NCBI RefSeq assembly: GCF_963677575.1
Contig: NZ_OY782038.1
Location: forward strand, 2,669,501-2,733,500
Length of the DNA stretch: 64,000 nucleotides
DNA from: an uncultured Draconibacterium sp.
Lineage (GTDB): Bacteria > Bacteroidota > Bacteroidia > Bacteroidales > Prolixibacteraceae
Direction of reading: 5' to 3'
The notes under the pieces are model-generated. The model was not told the DNA's origin, did no database searches, and saw nothing but the letters and a program-made list of their open reading frames with translations. Within the stretch, counting starts at the first letter, position 1, and each line of letters begins with the position of its first letter. Made by a program: the position numbers and the translations under genes. Below, piece by piece: positions 50,828 to 59,957 of this stretch.

Positions 50828-51997
50828 ATGCAACAATACAATTTCGACGAAATAGTTCCGCGCAAAGGAACCAACTGTTTAAAACACGATGCCCTTGAAC
50901 GTTTTTTCAACTCGGCCGACGCCCTGCCACTTTGGGTGGCCGACATGGATTTTAAAACACCCGATTTTATTGTTAACGCCATAAAAAAACGTGCTGAGCA
51001 CGAGATTTACGGCTATACTTTCCGCTCTGATTCTTATTTCGAATCGGTTGTAAACTGGATGAGCAGACGCCACCAATGGGAAATAAAAAAAGAATGGATT
51101 TCGTTTAGTCCGGGCGTTGTTGCAGGACTGACTTATGCAATAGAAAGTTTCTCGAAACCGGGCGAAGGTGTTGTAGTTCAGCCGCCGGTATATTTCCCGT
51201 TCTTCGACAGTGTGAAAGGCACAAAACGGAAAATGATTCAGAACCCACTAAAAAAGGAGAATGGACGCTATACTTTTGATCTTGAGGATCTGAAATCGAA
51301 GATCGATGAAAATACCAAACTGCTACTGCTTTGTAATCCGCAAAATCCGGGAGGTATGGTTTGGACACGCGAAGAGCTGGTGGCATTGACAGATATCTGT
51401 CTCGAAAATAATATCATGATTATTTCGGATGAGATTCACTCCGACTTAATTTATAACGGCCACAAACATATTCCTCTTGCCAGCATTTCTGACGAGGTGG
51501 CGCAGAACTGCATGGTTAGTATGGCGCCAAGTAAAACGTTTAATGTGGCGGGACTTTCGTCTTCGCTGGTCATTATTCCAAACAAAAGAAAACTGGCGGC
51601 TTACGAACGCACCATTGGCGTTGGACATTTGCACATGGGTAACATTTTCGGGACAGTCGCTCTCGAAGCAGCTTACACTCACGGCGACGAATGGCTCGGG
51701 CAACTGCTGGATTACCTGTGGGGAAACTACCAGTTACTCGAAAGTTTTATACAGGAAAAACTACCGCGTGTTAAAGTAATGAAACCGGAAGCGACTTACC
51801 TCATCTGGATGGATTTTACGGATTATGGCATGAAAAACGAAGAGCTGGCAAAATTCACGGTAGAAAAAGCGGGTGTGGCGCTGAATGATGGTGGCCGTTT
51901 TGGAACTGGTGGCGATGGTTGGCTGCGCATTAATATTGGTTGTCCGCGCAGTGTATTGCAGGAAGCGCTTAACCGCCTGGAGAAAGCCTTTGCTTAA
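50828..51997 (+). CDS. PLP-dependent C-S lyase/aminotransferase (MalY/PatB type)
   Basis: 389 aa, fold-type I. PLP-Lys in MVSMAPSKTFNVAGLSSS at about 235, Asp in IISDEIHSDLIY, and the MalY-like start PLWVADMDFKTPDFIVNAIK. Cleaves cystathionine or cysteine to pyruvate, ammonia and the thiol. C-terminal Arg in GWLRINIGCPRSVL binds the substrate carboxylate. Cystathionine beta-lyase activity is likely; an aminotransferase role cannot be ruled out. Confidence 0.88.
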   Translation: MQQYNFDEIVPRKGTNCLKHDALERFFNSADALPLWVADMDFKTPDFIVNAIKKRAEHEIYGYTFRSDSYFESVVNWMSRRHQWEIKKEWISFSPGVVAGLTYAIESFSKPGEGVVVQPPVYFPFFDSVKGTKRKMIQNPLKKENGRYTFDLEDLKSKIDENTKLLLLCNPQNPGGMVWTREELVALTDICLENNIMIISDEIHSDLIYNGHKHIPLASISDEVAQNCMVSMAPSKTFNVAGLSSSLVIIPNKRKLAAYERTIGVGHLHMGNIFGTVALEAAYTHGDEWLGQLLDYLWGNYQLLESFIQEKLPRVKVMKPEATYLIWMDFTDYGMKNEELAKFTVEKAGVALNDGGRFGTGGDGWLRINIGCPRSVLQEALNRLEKAFA

Positions 51998-52057
51998 CTA
52001 TTCATACTATCTATTAAGGCGGTGATACCGAATTTACTATCTCAATCAGATTTTTTG

Positions 52058-52185
52058 CACCGGGTTTTAACCCGGTGGCATCATAAAGAATACTATCCTG
52101 ACTTTAGCCACCTGTTTTCAGCAGCTTAATGGCTAAAGCCTCTGTATATCCGGTTATTTTTTATTCACCGGATTAAAACCCGGTG
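52058..52185. repeat. Two related hairpins between convergent genes
   Basis: CACCGGGTT-tt-AACCCGGTG (52058-52077) and CACCGGATT-aa-AACCCGGTG (52166-52185) are near-identical palindromes about 90 bases apart. Neither has a long T-tract; they could be transcript-end or REP-like elements. Confidence 0.5.
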
Positions 52186-52225
52186 TAAAACTGACTGTCT
52201 CAGGCGAGTATTTCCAAGGGAAATC

Positions 52226-52777
52226 TTATTTAATTTTATTGGGATTCTTTTTAACAAAGTCGGACCAGTTTTTATACTCCTTCGATTTTTGCGGCTTGCT
52301 CATTTGTATAAAATGACAGATGGCCACTGCCACGGCATCGGTTTCGTCTAACACTTTATCCATGTCTTTCAGGTCGTACACTTTTTGCAGGAAATACGCC
52401 ACCTGCTCTTTCGAAGCGCGTCCCATTCCGGTAATGGACTGTTTTACCAGCAAGGGTGCGTATTCATGAATCGGCACATCGAACATCAGTGCGGCAGCCA
52501 TTAAAACGCCTTGTCCGCGCCCCAGTTTTAACATCGACTGTACGTTTTTACCGTAAAAAGGCGCTTCAATAGCCATTACATCCGGACGATATTCTTTTAC
52601 CAGGTGTAAGGCCCGTTCGTGCAGGTACTTCAAACGCATGTAATGATCGGAATACCTTTTGGGCGTAATGTTTCCCATGTGCAAAATAACCGGCTTTTTA
52701 TCTCTCACCTCCACTAATCCGTAGCCGGTTACCGTTGTTCCGGGGTCAATGCCCAATATGCGAAGCGGTTTATCCAT
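52226..52777 (-). CDS. ruvC: Holliday junction endonuclease RuvC
   Basis: 183 aa from ATG at 52777 (MDKPLRILGIDPGTTVTGYG). A TTG nine codons upstream is open, but it lies right behind the -7 box. Catalytic acids are in place: Asp in LGIDPGTT, Glu in VMAIEAPFYGKN, and the DETDAVAVAICH motif near the end. Resolves Holliday junctions with RuvAB. The C-terminal Lys-rich tail (KKNPNKIK) is a usual extension in the phylum. Confidence 0.95.
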   Translation of the reverse strand: MDKPLRILGIDPGTTVTGYGLVEVRDKKPVILHMGNITPKRYSDHYMRLKYLHERALHLVKEYRPDVMAIEAPFYGKNVQSMLKLGRGQGVLMAAALMFDVPIHEYAPLLVKQSITGMGRASKEQVAYFLQKVYDLKDMDKVLDETDAVAVAICHFIQMSKPQKSKEYKNWSDFVKKNPNKIK

Positions 52778-52812
52778 TCGATGAAAATAGTAATTTGTTG
52801 CCAACCTGAAGG

Positions 52813-52820
52813 CAAAAGTA
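52813..52820 (-). promoter_or_regulatory. -7 promoter box of ruvC
   Basis: On the minus strand TACTTTTG fits TAnnTTTG, 35 bases before the ATG at 52777. Confidence 0.6.
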
Positions 52821-53139
52821 CTGATATTGTTTTGTTCCTTCGGAACTTGAATTCAATTATCCACGAATTACACTGATTACACAAAAAGAAATTTGGGAAA
52901 CCACAATAGACACATAGATCACAATAGATTAGTTTGACAATTACAGTTTTTTATGATTGCCTGTTGATATTTGCCAATTGCCTGGTCAAGCTCAAATCGT
53001 TAATCATTCTCCTTTGTGTTACTCTGTGCCTCCTTTGTGAATCTTTGTGGTTTAATTTTTTACCACAAAGGACTCAAAGTACCCACTAAGTTTCACAAAG
53101 TAATTCTGAAATCGTTAATCGAAATTCACAAATCATCAT
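52821..53139. other. Intergenic region with short repeats
   Basis: No gene supported. Holds CTTTGTGGT ... ACCACAAAG (53043-53070), a possible terminator for the minus-strand EamA gene, and the string AAATCGTTAATC twice (near 52992 and 53109), also seen near 61041. These short strings look like degenerate dispersed repeats. Confidence 0.45.
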
Positions 53140-54027
53140 TCATCTCCGTTTTCTTCGGTCGAGTTGCTGAACCAGCACACCCGAAACAATAAATATCAAA
53201 CCAACAAAAGTTGTTAAGTAGATGGTTTCTTTTAAAATGAGGTGAATAAATACCAGCGACAGAAACGGTGCAAAAAATACCAGGTTGCCGATTTTTGCAT
53301 TACTGCTTGTCAGGGTCATCGCTTTTAGCCACAACACATAAGTAATTCCTACCTCAAAAAACCCGGAGTAAACGACAGCGACAAACGCGTTGCCCCAATG
53401 TACTTTAAACGACGAGAACAGTGCAACGACCGGAGTCAGGTAAATAAGTCCGATGACGAAGTTGAGAAAGAGTTTCACTATTGGATCGCGCGTGTCTTTT
53501 ACATTAAATATCCAGTACAGCGACCACAGTATTGAACTCCCAACCGCCAGCAACACGCCCAACGGATTGGTGTTACTAAATCCATCGAAACCTCCCTGCG
53601 ACGAGATAAAAAACACCCCAACAAAACTGATGAGCAGCGCTACAAAACTTATCCAGCTGATGTTTTGTTTGAGCATGGGCACCGAAAGCAACGCCAACGT
53701 TATTGGCCAGATCATATTCAGTGGTTGTGCCACCTGCGCCGGAAGCAAAGAATAGGCTTTAAACAATACGAGGTAATAAAGCAGTGGATTAAAAGCCCCC
53801 ATTAACAGCGAATACAACCATTCGCGTTTGGTTTGTGTAAAGATTAAATGCGTTTTTCGTTGTGCCACCAACACAAAAAACAGCAACACCACCGTTACTG
53901 CCGACACATAAAATATAAGCTGAATAAAATCGTACTCGCGCAACGCCAGTTTAAACGATGTGGCTACGGTTGACCAGAATAACACGGCCAATCCTGCATA
54001 TAAATATGTTTTTACGGTTTGCGACAT
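53140..54027 (-). CDS. EamA/DMT-superfamily transporter
   Basis: 295 aa from ATG at 54027 (MSQTVKTYLYAGLAVLFWST); the frame is open further upstream without an ATG-anchored reason. Ten membrane helices in two EamA repeats (LLMGAFNPLLYYLVLFKAYS; GFFEVGITYVLWLKAMTLTS). The family exports metabolites such as amino acids; substrate unknown. Ends with a short basic tail (LDRRKRR). Confidence 0.88.
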   Translation of the reverse strand: MSQTVKTYLYAGLAVLFWSTVATSFKLALREYDFIQLIFYVSAVTVVLLFFVLVAQRKTHLIFTQTKREWLYSLLMGAFNPLLYYLVLFKAYSLLPAQVAQPLNMIWPITLALLSVPMLKQNISWISFVALLISFVGVFFISSQGGFDGFSNTNPLGVLLAVGSSILWSLYWIFNVKDTRDPIVKLFLNFVIGLIYLTPVVALFSSFKVHWGNAFVAVVYSGFFEVGITYVLWLKAMTLTSSNAKIGNLVFFAPFLSLVFIHLILKETIYLTTFVGLIFIVSGVLVQQLDRRKRR

Positions 54028-54146
54028 AAGCTGGTAAAATCGGTACGCCAAAGTAATAAAAGAAATTGAATGGAATTTTGCCCCCGTAAACAAACACAGC
54101 TAAGAAATTTATTAACCGGATTACCTTTTTCACCCATAAACAAACC

Positions 54147-54420
54147 TTTAAACCACAAAAAATCTACCGGAAGGCGTTTAAACAAATGTTTAAGCTCCAA
54201 AAGATTTGCCGGTCGCGGTTTAAACTAAAATTTATGGCTCAAAAGGACGACAGCCTGCATTTAAACGAATGTTTAAGAGACAAAAGGTTGCCCGCGAGCA
54301 TTTAAACAAACATTTATGCCCCAAAAGGATGACAAGTGGCGCTTAAACTTACGTTTAAGCTAAAAAACCAATCCTTCCCTTTAAACTTTTGTTTATTGTG
54401 CAAAACTGTTTTTCCCAATG
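54147..54420. repeat. 41-bp tandem repeats with a palindromic TTTAAAC core
   Basis: TTTAAAC or CTTAAAC starts at 54147, 54177, 54219, 54260, 54301, 54342 and 54380. The five central units are spaced 42, 41, 41, 41 and 38 bases. Each has TTTAAAC-3/4 nt-GTTTAAG (or a close variant), an inverted repeat, followed by a less conserved segment with CAAAAGG. The period is not a multiple of three and no frame stays open, so it is non-coding. Lies between the EamA gene and the ATPase/DUF4276 pair. Confidence 0.75.
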
Positions 54421-54651
54421 TCAGTAAAAAACGGTTATATTTAATGCAGTAAAAAACCTTATGCCGTTGAATATGCGCCCTGAAGCAAAAACTTTTTTAA
54501 TTGATAATTACTTACAAAAGGAGGACAATAGTTGCTGCATAAGGAAATATTATAAACTGGCAGTTAACAGAGAAACTAATTAGCGGCCAGATTAAAAACA
54601 GCCCTTTGAACGGATCTATTCCTTGCAAATAGTAAATTCTTGTTTATTTAT
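54421..54651. other. AT-rich upstream region of the ATPase/DUF4276 pair
   Basis: No gene supported. CCTTATGC near 54460 and GCATAAGG near 54537 form an inverted repeat. Confidence 0.4.
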
Positions 54652-54659
54652 TAAATTTG
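54652..54659 (+). promoter_or_regulatory. -7 promoter box of the ATPase/DUF4276 pair
   Basis: TAAATTTG fits TAnnTTTG, 24 bases before the ATG at 54684. A TTG candidate start at 54657 lies inside this box and is therefore rejected. Confidence 0.6.
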
Positions 54660-54683
54660 GAAATTGAAACAAACAATTTATTA

Positions 54684-55748
54684 ATGGATTACATAGAGAT
54701 ATCAGGATATAAATCTATAAAGTCTGAAAGAATAGACTTAAGCCCAATTAATTTGCTAATTGGCGCAAATGGAAGTGGAAAAAGTAATTTCATTTCATTT
54801 TTTGATTTCCTAAATCGGCTATATAATAAAAATCTAAATGAATATATCGCGTTAACGGGAGGAGAAAATAAAATTCTTCATAAAGGACAAAAAGTAACCG
54901 ATACAATTAGTTTTAAGGTCGAGTTTGAAAATGGCAATAATGGTTATTCGACAACACTCAAGTTGGGTACTGATGGATTTATAATTACTGAGGAACATTT
55001 AATTTACAGAGGTGACCCGGGCAGGGATATTAGCCGCTCCGACAGAGAAGCTAGGATCAAGACGACAGATAATTTCCGAGCTCCTTATGTTATTAGATAT
55101 TTGGAAGGTTTTAGGAAATATCACTTCCATGATACAAGCGACAAATCTCCTTTTACAATACCTAGCCATATAGAGAATGATATATACTACTTGTATTATA
55201 ATGGTGCTAACTTGGCAGCATTTCTATATAACATAAAAGAAGAGGAAAAAATTGTATACAATAGAATTGTAAAAACAATTCAATCAATAGCACCATATTT
55301 TTTAGATTTTTATTTTATCCCTAATACAGAGGACTTTGTAAAATTACAATGGAAAGATAAATATAGTGACACTGTTTATGGTGTTAATGATTTATCAGAT
55401 GGAACAATTCGGTTTATTGCTTTAACAGTTTTATTTATGCAGCCCAATCTACCTGACACAATAATAATTGATGAACCAGAATTAGGTTTACATCCTTCTG
55501 CAATTGCAAAATTAACTGGCATGATAAAATCAGTTGCAGCGAAAGGTTGTCAGGTAATCATCGCAACACAATCAACAGATTTAATAAGTCATTTTTCACC
55601 TGAATCAATTATAACAGTTGACCAAATTGATGGGTGTTCTAAGTTTAACCGTTTAGATGCCAACAAGCTTCAAGAATGGTTAGAGGATTATACCATTGAT
55701 GATTTATGGAAAAGAAATATAATAACTACTGGTCAACCAAATTATTAA
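54684..55748 (+). CDS. AAA (ABC/SMC-type) ATPase of a putative two-gene defence system
   Basis: 354 aa from ATG 54684 (MDYIEISGYKSIKSERIDLS). Walker A LLIGANGSGKSNFISFF at about 26-42, ABC-like signature VNDLSDGTIRFIAL, Walker B TIIIDEPELGLHPSAIAKL, and switch His/Gln (VIIATQSTDLI). This is the RecF/OLD-like AAA_21 type. It is followed after 3 bases by a DUF4276 gene; ATPase plus TOPRIM-like pairs include PARIS, AbiL and OLD defence systems, in which the ATPase senses phage proteins and holds the nuclease inactive. Function here is inferred from this architecture; AT-rich composition suggests transfer. Confidence 0.75.
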   Translation: MDYIEISGYKSIKSERIDLSPINLLIGANGSGKSNFISFFDFLNRLYNKNLNEYIALTGGENKILHKGQKVTDTISFKVEFENGNNGYSTTLKLGTDGFIITEEHLIYRGDPGRDISRSDREARIKTTDNFRAPYVIRYLEGFRKYHFHDTSDKSPFTIPSHIENDIYYLYYNGANLAAFLYNIKEEEKIVYNRIVKTIQSIAPYFLDFYFIPNTEDFVKLQWKDKYSDTVYGVNDLSDGTIRFIALTVLFMQPNLPDTIIIDEPELGLHPSAIAKLTGMIKSVAAKGCQVIIATQSTDLISHFSPESIITVDQIDGCSKFNRLDANKLQEWLEDYTIDDLWKRNIITTGQPNY

Positions 55749-55751
55749 GAA

Positions 55752-56408
55752 ATGAAAAGAGTTATTATTATATGTGAAGGTGAAACAGAAAAAGAATTCT
55801 GCAATACAATCCTAACTCCATACTTCGCAAAAAAAGGAATCTACATTCAATCACCACTCATTAAAAAATCAATGGGTGGTATTGTAAAATGGTCTGAGTT
55901 AAAAAAACAGATTACTCTTCATTTAACAAATGATTCAACGTCTATAGTAACTACTTTAATAGATTATTACGGTTTATATAGCAAATACAATTTCCCTAAG
56001 TGGAATGATGCAGAGCGGAATCCAGATAAAAATGAAAGGATGGAGATACTTGAACAAGGAATGTTCGAAAGTATTGAAGATTCCTTAAGATATCACTTCA
56101 TTCCATATTTGCAACTGCACGAATTTGAAGGATTACTTTTCAATGACATAGATATCTTTTTCGAACAAATACCTCCAAAAGAATTAGTTGGAATAGATGA
56201 ACTAACTCAAACATTCCAACAATATAGTAATCCTGAGATGATTAATAACAACAGAGAAACATCTCCTTCACATAGATTAGAAAGAATTATACTAGGCTAT
56301 AATAAAATTGTATATGGAAATATTTTGGCTGAAGCAATTGGGCTCGACAAGATAAAGGCTAAAAGTCCTAGATTTAATGAATGGATTAAAAAGCTAGAAG
56401 AAATTTAA
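55752..56408 (+). CDS. DUF4276 protein (TOPRIM-like), putative defence effector
   Basis: 218 aa. DUF4276 signature from the start: RVIIICEGETEKEFCNTIL (acidic Glu of the TOPRIM-like fold), VTTLIDYYGLYSKYNFPKW (second acidic patch), and YLQLHEFEGLLFNDIDIF. TOPRIM nucleases cut nucleic acid using these acids with Mg. Coupled to the ATPase gene by 3 bases. Expected to be the toxic effector released upon infection; no toxicity can be read from sequence. Confidence 0.75.
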   Translation: MKRVIIICEGETEKEFCNTILTPYFAKKGIYIQSPLIKKSMGGIVKWSELKKQITLHLTNDSTSIVTTLIDYYGLYSKYNFPKWNDAERNPDKNERMEILEQGMFESIEDSLRYHFIPYLQLHEFEGLLFNDIDIFFEQIPPKELVGIDELTQTFQQYSNPEMINNNRETSPSHRLERIILGYNKIVYGNILAEAIGLDKIKAKSPRFNEWIKKLEEI

Positions 56409-56588
56409 AAACCAGCCGTTAGTACCTGTATATGTCATAGCCGTTTTTGTTGGTAATTGTAGGTGCATCTTCCGCATTTGCTTATTCTCTGCTTGACAGG
56501 AAAACAGCCCGCTGTTGGCTACGCCACAAACAGTTAACCTTTGTATACAATTAAAACAAATTGAAACCTGAAAGAAAAATAACAGTAA
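56409..56588. other. Gap with attC-like imperfect hairpin
   Basis: No gene supported. GTTAGTACCTG ... CATAGCC near 56420-56441 is partly complementary to GGCTACG ... AACAGTTAAC near 56515-56539, a long imperfect hairpin similar in style to the site at 23733, but no matching core is found at the other end of either gene unit. Confidence 0.35.
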
Positions 56589-56888
56589 GTGCAAGCTAAG
56601 ATTAAATACACCTTTTCTGGAAAATTATGGAAATATGCAGGACAGGCAGGTTGGCATTTTATTTCACTTCCTAATGAAATATCAAAAGAAATCAGGGAAA
56701 ATCTAAAATGGCAGGAAGAGGGCTGGGGAAGAATGAAAGCAATTGCTACTATTGAAAAAGAAGAATGGAGAACTGCTATTTGGTTTGATAAAAAACTGAA
56801 CACTTATCTTTTACCCATAAAGGCTGATATTAGAAAAAAACTGAAGCTTGAAACAGGCCAAATGTTAGTTGTGAACATTTCGATATAA
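56589..56888 (+). CDS. DUF1905 domain protein
   Basis: 99 aa, GTG start. Matches the DUF1905 pattern: KIKYTFSGKLWKYAGQAGWH, FISLP near the N-terminus, WGRMKAIATIEKEEWRTAIW, and YLLPIKADIRKKLKLETGQM. Small beta-barrel family of unknown role, often a fusion with YdeI-like domains; here stand-alone and full length. AT-rich, like the ATPase pair upstream. Confidence 0.75.
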   Translation: MQAKIKYTFSGKLWKYAGQAGWHFISLPNEISKEIRENLKWQEEGWGRMKAIATIEKEEWRTAIWFDKKLNTYLLPIKADIRKKLKLETGQMLVVNISI

Positions 56889-56961
56889 CTAAAGTTGGCA
56901 ATATATTTTTTCGCAACTAACCATGTGTAGTCACCATTATCAAAGAATTAAAATGCTTTTC

Positions 56962-58851
56962 CTAAAACTCACCAGGCTTTATTTCGTCCATAAATAACTC
57001 TTCTTTTGTTTTTCCTTCTTTATCAGGGTACACTTTCCGTAGCTCCCGGTATTTCTCGCGCGATTCTTCGGTAAACACACTTCCCGGGTAGCTGGTAAGC
57101 ATTTGTTTGTACAACTCTTTTGCCTTTTCTGGTTGCCCCAGGTGGTAATTGTTAATCTCGGCCAGCAGGTACAGGGCATCGTCACCCAGCAGGTCGTAGC
57201 TAAAATCGGTAACAATGGTTTGCAGGTACTCGGCAGCCAGCGCGTAATTCTGGTTATCCATCTCAATTTTTGCCTTGCGGAACAGAATATTATCTACCAA
57301 CGTGTGATACGGATACAAATCGGTAATGGAGTCTAAAACCAGCATCGCCTCATCGGGCCGGTTTTGGAAAAACAACAAATCGGCACTCGAAAACATTTGC
57401 AGCGGAACCGCAGTAGTATCGAGGTTGAGGTTATTACCAATCAGCATCGACAGCTCCATGGCATCGTTGGCCGTTAGTTTCGAAGTACTGGCCTTTAATA
57501 CATCCAACTGTGCTTTTGCCCAGCTAAAGTTGCCCATGTAATAACCCAGTTTTGCTTTTTTTAGCTTAACCTCGTCGCCAAGCCTATTCTTTTTGTTGGC
57601 ATCAATTACCTGCGAGTATATCAGCATGGCTTCCCAAGGGTCGTCGGCATACACATAAATATCTGCCATTTCGGTTTTCAAAAGCCCAAGTTCTTCCGGT
57701 TTTAGTTGCGGAACCTTCTCGCCTTCCTCCAATACCGAAATTGCTTTCTCCGAATCATTCAGATAAAAGGCCAGTAAATGTGCATACTCGCGCACCAGAT
57801 TTAAGGTAGCCGGACCAATGCTTAGATATATCAATCCGTTTTCAAAATCAGTAGCCAAAGCTTGTCCCTTCTCTAAATCGCCATCTCCTTCGTTGGTATA
57901 TTCCATGTATTTTGCATGAATATTACGTGCAAAAGCCTGCGGGAAAAAAGGTGTTTGCTCGCCTTTGTCCATTAAATATTCGTAGGCTTTTTGTGCCTGC
58001 GTATACTCTTTGTTTCGCAAAGCAAGATCGCCTAGTTGTGCAATTTGTCCATCTTCGGCTCCGGTACGTTTATCCAAAGCGATCGACTGACGCAGTGCAC
58101 TCGAGAACTTCTTCTCCTGAAGAAAAAACCAAATCAGCAGACGATTGTAACCAATAACATTGGGCTCGGCCTGAATACGTTTTAATACCTGCCCGCGAAA
58201 CTGGTCGCGCAAGCCGTCATCAATATCTAACCGCATGGCCGATGACAAACTACTTTGCACCCGCGCCAGATGTTTCTCATCTTCACGCAACAGGTTCAGG
58301 TACTCTTCCATCATATTGGTATAGTCTCGCAAATACATGTACGATCGCGCCAACTCGTAGTTAAACGACTGATTAGGCAAAGTGTTTCTTCCTTTTAAAT
58401 AGGTATCGCGGGCCCAACCATATTCGCCCCAGGCCAAAAATGAATTTGCCGTAGTTAAATAAGATCCACGGTCGGCAGGTATATTGTTTATCGCATCCTC
58501 AAACATTATTTGGGCCTCTTCATCGCGGTTTTGACTTTTATAAACCTGCCCTAAATGCACGTAATACTCGGGGCGCGGCGTTTTTTGTTTTTTAATCTCA
58601 CGCTGAAGTTCCGATTCCGCTTCAGCAAATTGATTCAAACTTATCAAACTGTTTATGTAGTACCTGAAATAAGTGCTGTTTCGGGTTAATTCATATACTT
58701 CTTTTAGTAAAGGCGCAGCTTTTTCATAGTCCTTGGCATTGTAATACCGAATAGCCAGGCTCGATTTGGTTTGAACCTCGGAGCGCTTTTGTTGCGCAAA
58801 TCCGGTATTCAATCCGGTAATTAATAGAAGTAGTATAATGACGTGTCTCAT
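56962..58851 (-). CDS. Exported TPR-repeat protein
   Basis: 629 aa from ATG at 58851 (MRHVIILLLLITGLNTGFAQ, signal peptide); the open frame reaches 58881 but passes through the -7 box. Nearly all of it is tetratricopeptide helices (AIRYYNAKDYEKAAPLLKEV; PEYYVHLGQVYKSQNRDEEA; DDALYLLAEINNYHLGQPEK). Likely a periplasmic scaffold or part of an envelope complex. No catalytic motif. Single gene. Confidence 0.8.
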   Translation of the reverse strand: MRHVIILLLLITGLNTGFAQQKRSEVQTKSSLAIRYYNAKDYEKAAPLLKEVYELTRNSTYFRYYINSLISLNQFAEAESELQREIKKQKTPRPEYYVHLGQVYKSQNRDEEAQIMFEDAINNIPADRGSYLTTANSFLAWGEYGWARDTYLKGRNTLPNQSFNYELARSYMYLRDYTNMMEEYLNLLREDEKHLARVQSSLSSAMRLDIDDGLRDQFRGQVLKRIQAEPNVIGYNRLLIWFFLQEKKFSSALRQSIALDKRTGAEDGQIAQLGDLALRNKEYTQAQKAYEYLMDKGEQTPFFPQAFARNIHAKYMEYTNEGDGDLEKGQALATDFENGLIYLSIGPATLNLVREYAHLLAFYLNDSEKAISVLEEGEKVPQLKPEELGLLKTEMADIYVYADDPWEAMLIYSQVIDANKKNRLGDEVKLKKAKLGYYMGNFSWAKAQLDVLKASTSKLTANDAMELSMLIGNNLNLDTTAVPLQMFSSADLLFFQNRPDEAMLVLDSITDLYPYHTLVDNILFRKAKIEMDNQNYALAAEYLQTIVTDFSYDLLGDDALYLLAEINNYHLGQPEKAKELYKQMLTSYPGSVFTEESREKYRELRKVYPDKEGKTKEELFMDEIKPGEF

Positions 58852-58869
58852 TGTTTTCTGCTTGTTGTA

Positions 58870-58877
58870 CAAAAATA
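58870..58877 (-). promoter_or_regulatory. -7 promoter box of the TPR gene
   Basis: On the minus strand TATTTTTG fits TAnnTTTG, 18 bases before the ATG at 58851. Confidence 0.6.
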
Positions 58878-58959
58878 ACACAGTTGTTTAAACTATGCTT
58901 TTTTTCAAAACAATTTTGACAGTTGGGAGTTTATCAATTTAAGTTTGTGATTAAACTTT

Positions 58960-58967
58960 TACATTTG
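58960..58967 (+). promoter_or_regulatory. -7 promoter box of lipA
   Basis: TACATTTG fits TAnnTTTG. The transcript would have a leader of about 120 bases before the ATG at 59094, long for this genome. Confidence 0.6.
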
Positions 58968-58986
58968 CAGAAATTTTTCAGGAACT

Positions 58987-59036
58987 GTCTAAAACGTTAT
59001 TTATCGGAATCATTCTGATAGATTTCTGATTTAGAC
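58987..59036 (+). promoter_or_regulatory. Structured 5' leader of lipA
   Basis: GTCTAAA (58987-58993) and TTTAGAC (59030-59036) close a hairpin containing TATC-g-GAAT-c-ATTC-t-GATA inside. It could be a regulatory leader; no known riboswitch was recognised. Confidence 0.4.
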
Positions 59037-59093
59037 AATGTATTTGAAAAAGACGCAGAACAGAACGATGTAATAATTTTTAGTTAGTTTATT

Positions 59094-59957
59094 ATGGCAC
59101 ATGAGTTGAATGGCAGGGAACGACTGCCGAAGTGGATGAAGATGAAAATGCCGAAGGGGGAAAGCTATTCGAAGGTAAAGAACCTGGTGAATCAACATGG
59201 TTTGCATACCATTTGCACCAGCGGAAACTGCCCGAATATTGGTGAGTGCTGGAACAGGGGAACAGCCACGTTTATGATTTTAGGAAACATCTGTACCCGT
59301 AAATGTAAATTCTGTGCCGTGCCTAATGGCGCCCCACTTGCTCCCGATTTGGAAGAGCCAAAAAAACTGGCAGAGTCGGTGCGTATTATGGGCGTAAAAC
59401 ACTGCGTTATTACTTCGGTTGACCGCGATGATCTGGAAGACCAGGGGGCCGGAATCTGGGCAGAAACCATTCGCGAAGTAAAACGTGTGAATCCGGAAAC
59501 CAAAATTGAAGTGCTGATTCCCGATTTTAGAGGGAAGACAGAATTGATACAACAAGTAATCGATGCAGGTCCGGATGTGATTTCGCACAACCTGGAAACC
59601 ACTGAAGAGCGGACTCCGTTTATCCGTTTTGCTGCAAGATATCGCCGTAGCCTCGATGTAATAAAATATGTTGCTGATAATTTCGGACGGGCAAAATCGG
59701 GTATTATGCTTGGCTTGGGCGAAACTCACGAAGATGTGCTAAAAACAATGGACGACTTGCTGGAAGCCGGTTGTAAGGTAATGACAATCGGGCAATACCT
59801 GGCACCAACAACAAAACACATGCCTGTGGTTGAATACATTACCCCGGAGAAATTTGTGGAATACCGCAACATCGGTATCCGCAAAGGTTTTAAGTTTGTT
59901 GAAAGCTCGCCGCTCGTTCGCAGTTCGTACAGAGCCGAAGAACACGTAAAAGCGTAA
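59094..59957 (+). CDS. lipA: Lipoyl synthase
   Basis: 287 aa radical-SAM enzyme. First cluster motif CTSGNCPNIGEC at about 41-52 (auxiliary 4Fe-4S) and the SAM-cluster CTRKCKFC at about 66-73; the C-terminal Ser ligand is in SSPLVRSSYRAEEH. It inserts two sulfurs into octanoyl groups on E2/GcvH proteins. Followed by lipB on the same strand (117-base gap), the usual pairing for lipoate synthesis. Confidence 0.97.
   Translation: MAHELNGRERLPKWMKMKMPKGESYSKVKNLVNQHGLHTICTSGNCPNIGECWNRGTATFMILGNICTRKCKFCAVPNGAPLAPDLEEPKKLAESVRIMGVKHCVITSVDRDDLEDQGAGIWAETIREVKRVNPETKIEVLIPDFRGKTELIQQVIDAGPDVISHNLETTEERTPFIRFAARYRRSLDVIKYVADNFGRAKSGIMLGLGETHEDVLKTMDDLLEAGCKVMTIGQYLAPTTKHMPVVEYITPEKFVEYRNIGIRKGFKFVESSPLVRSSYRAEEHVKA

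Noticed and set aside
54147..54420. CRISPR array
   Set aside because: Repeats are degenerate, palindromic cores are only about 18 bases, the intervening segments are partly conserved, and no cas genes are near.
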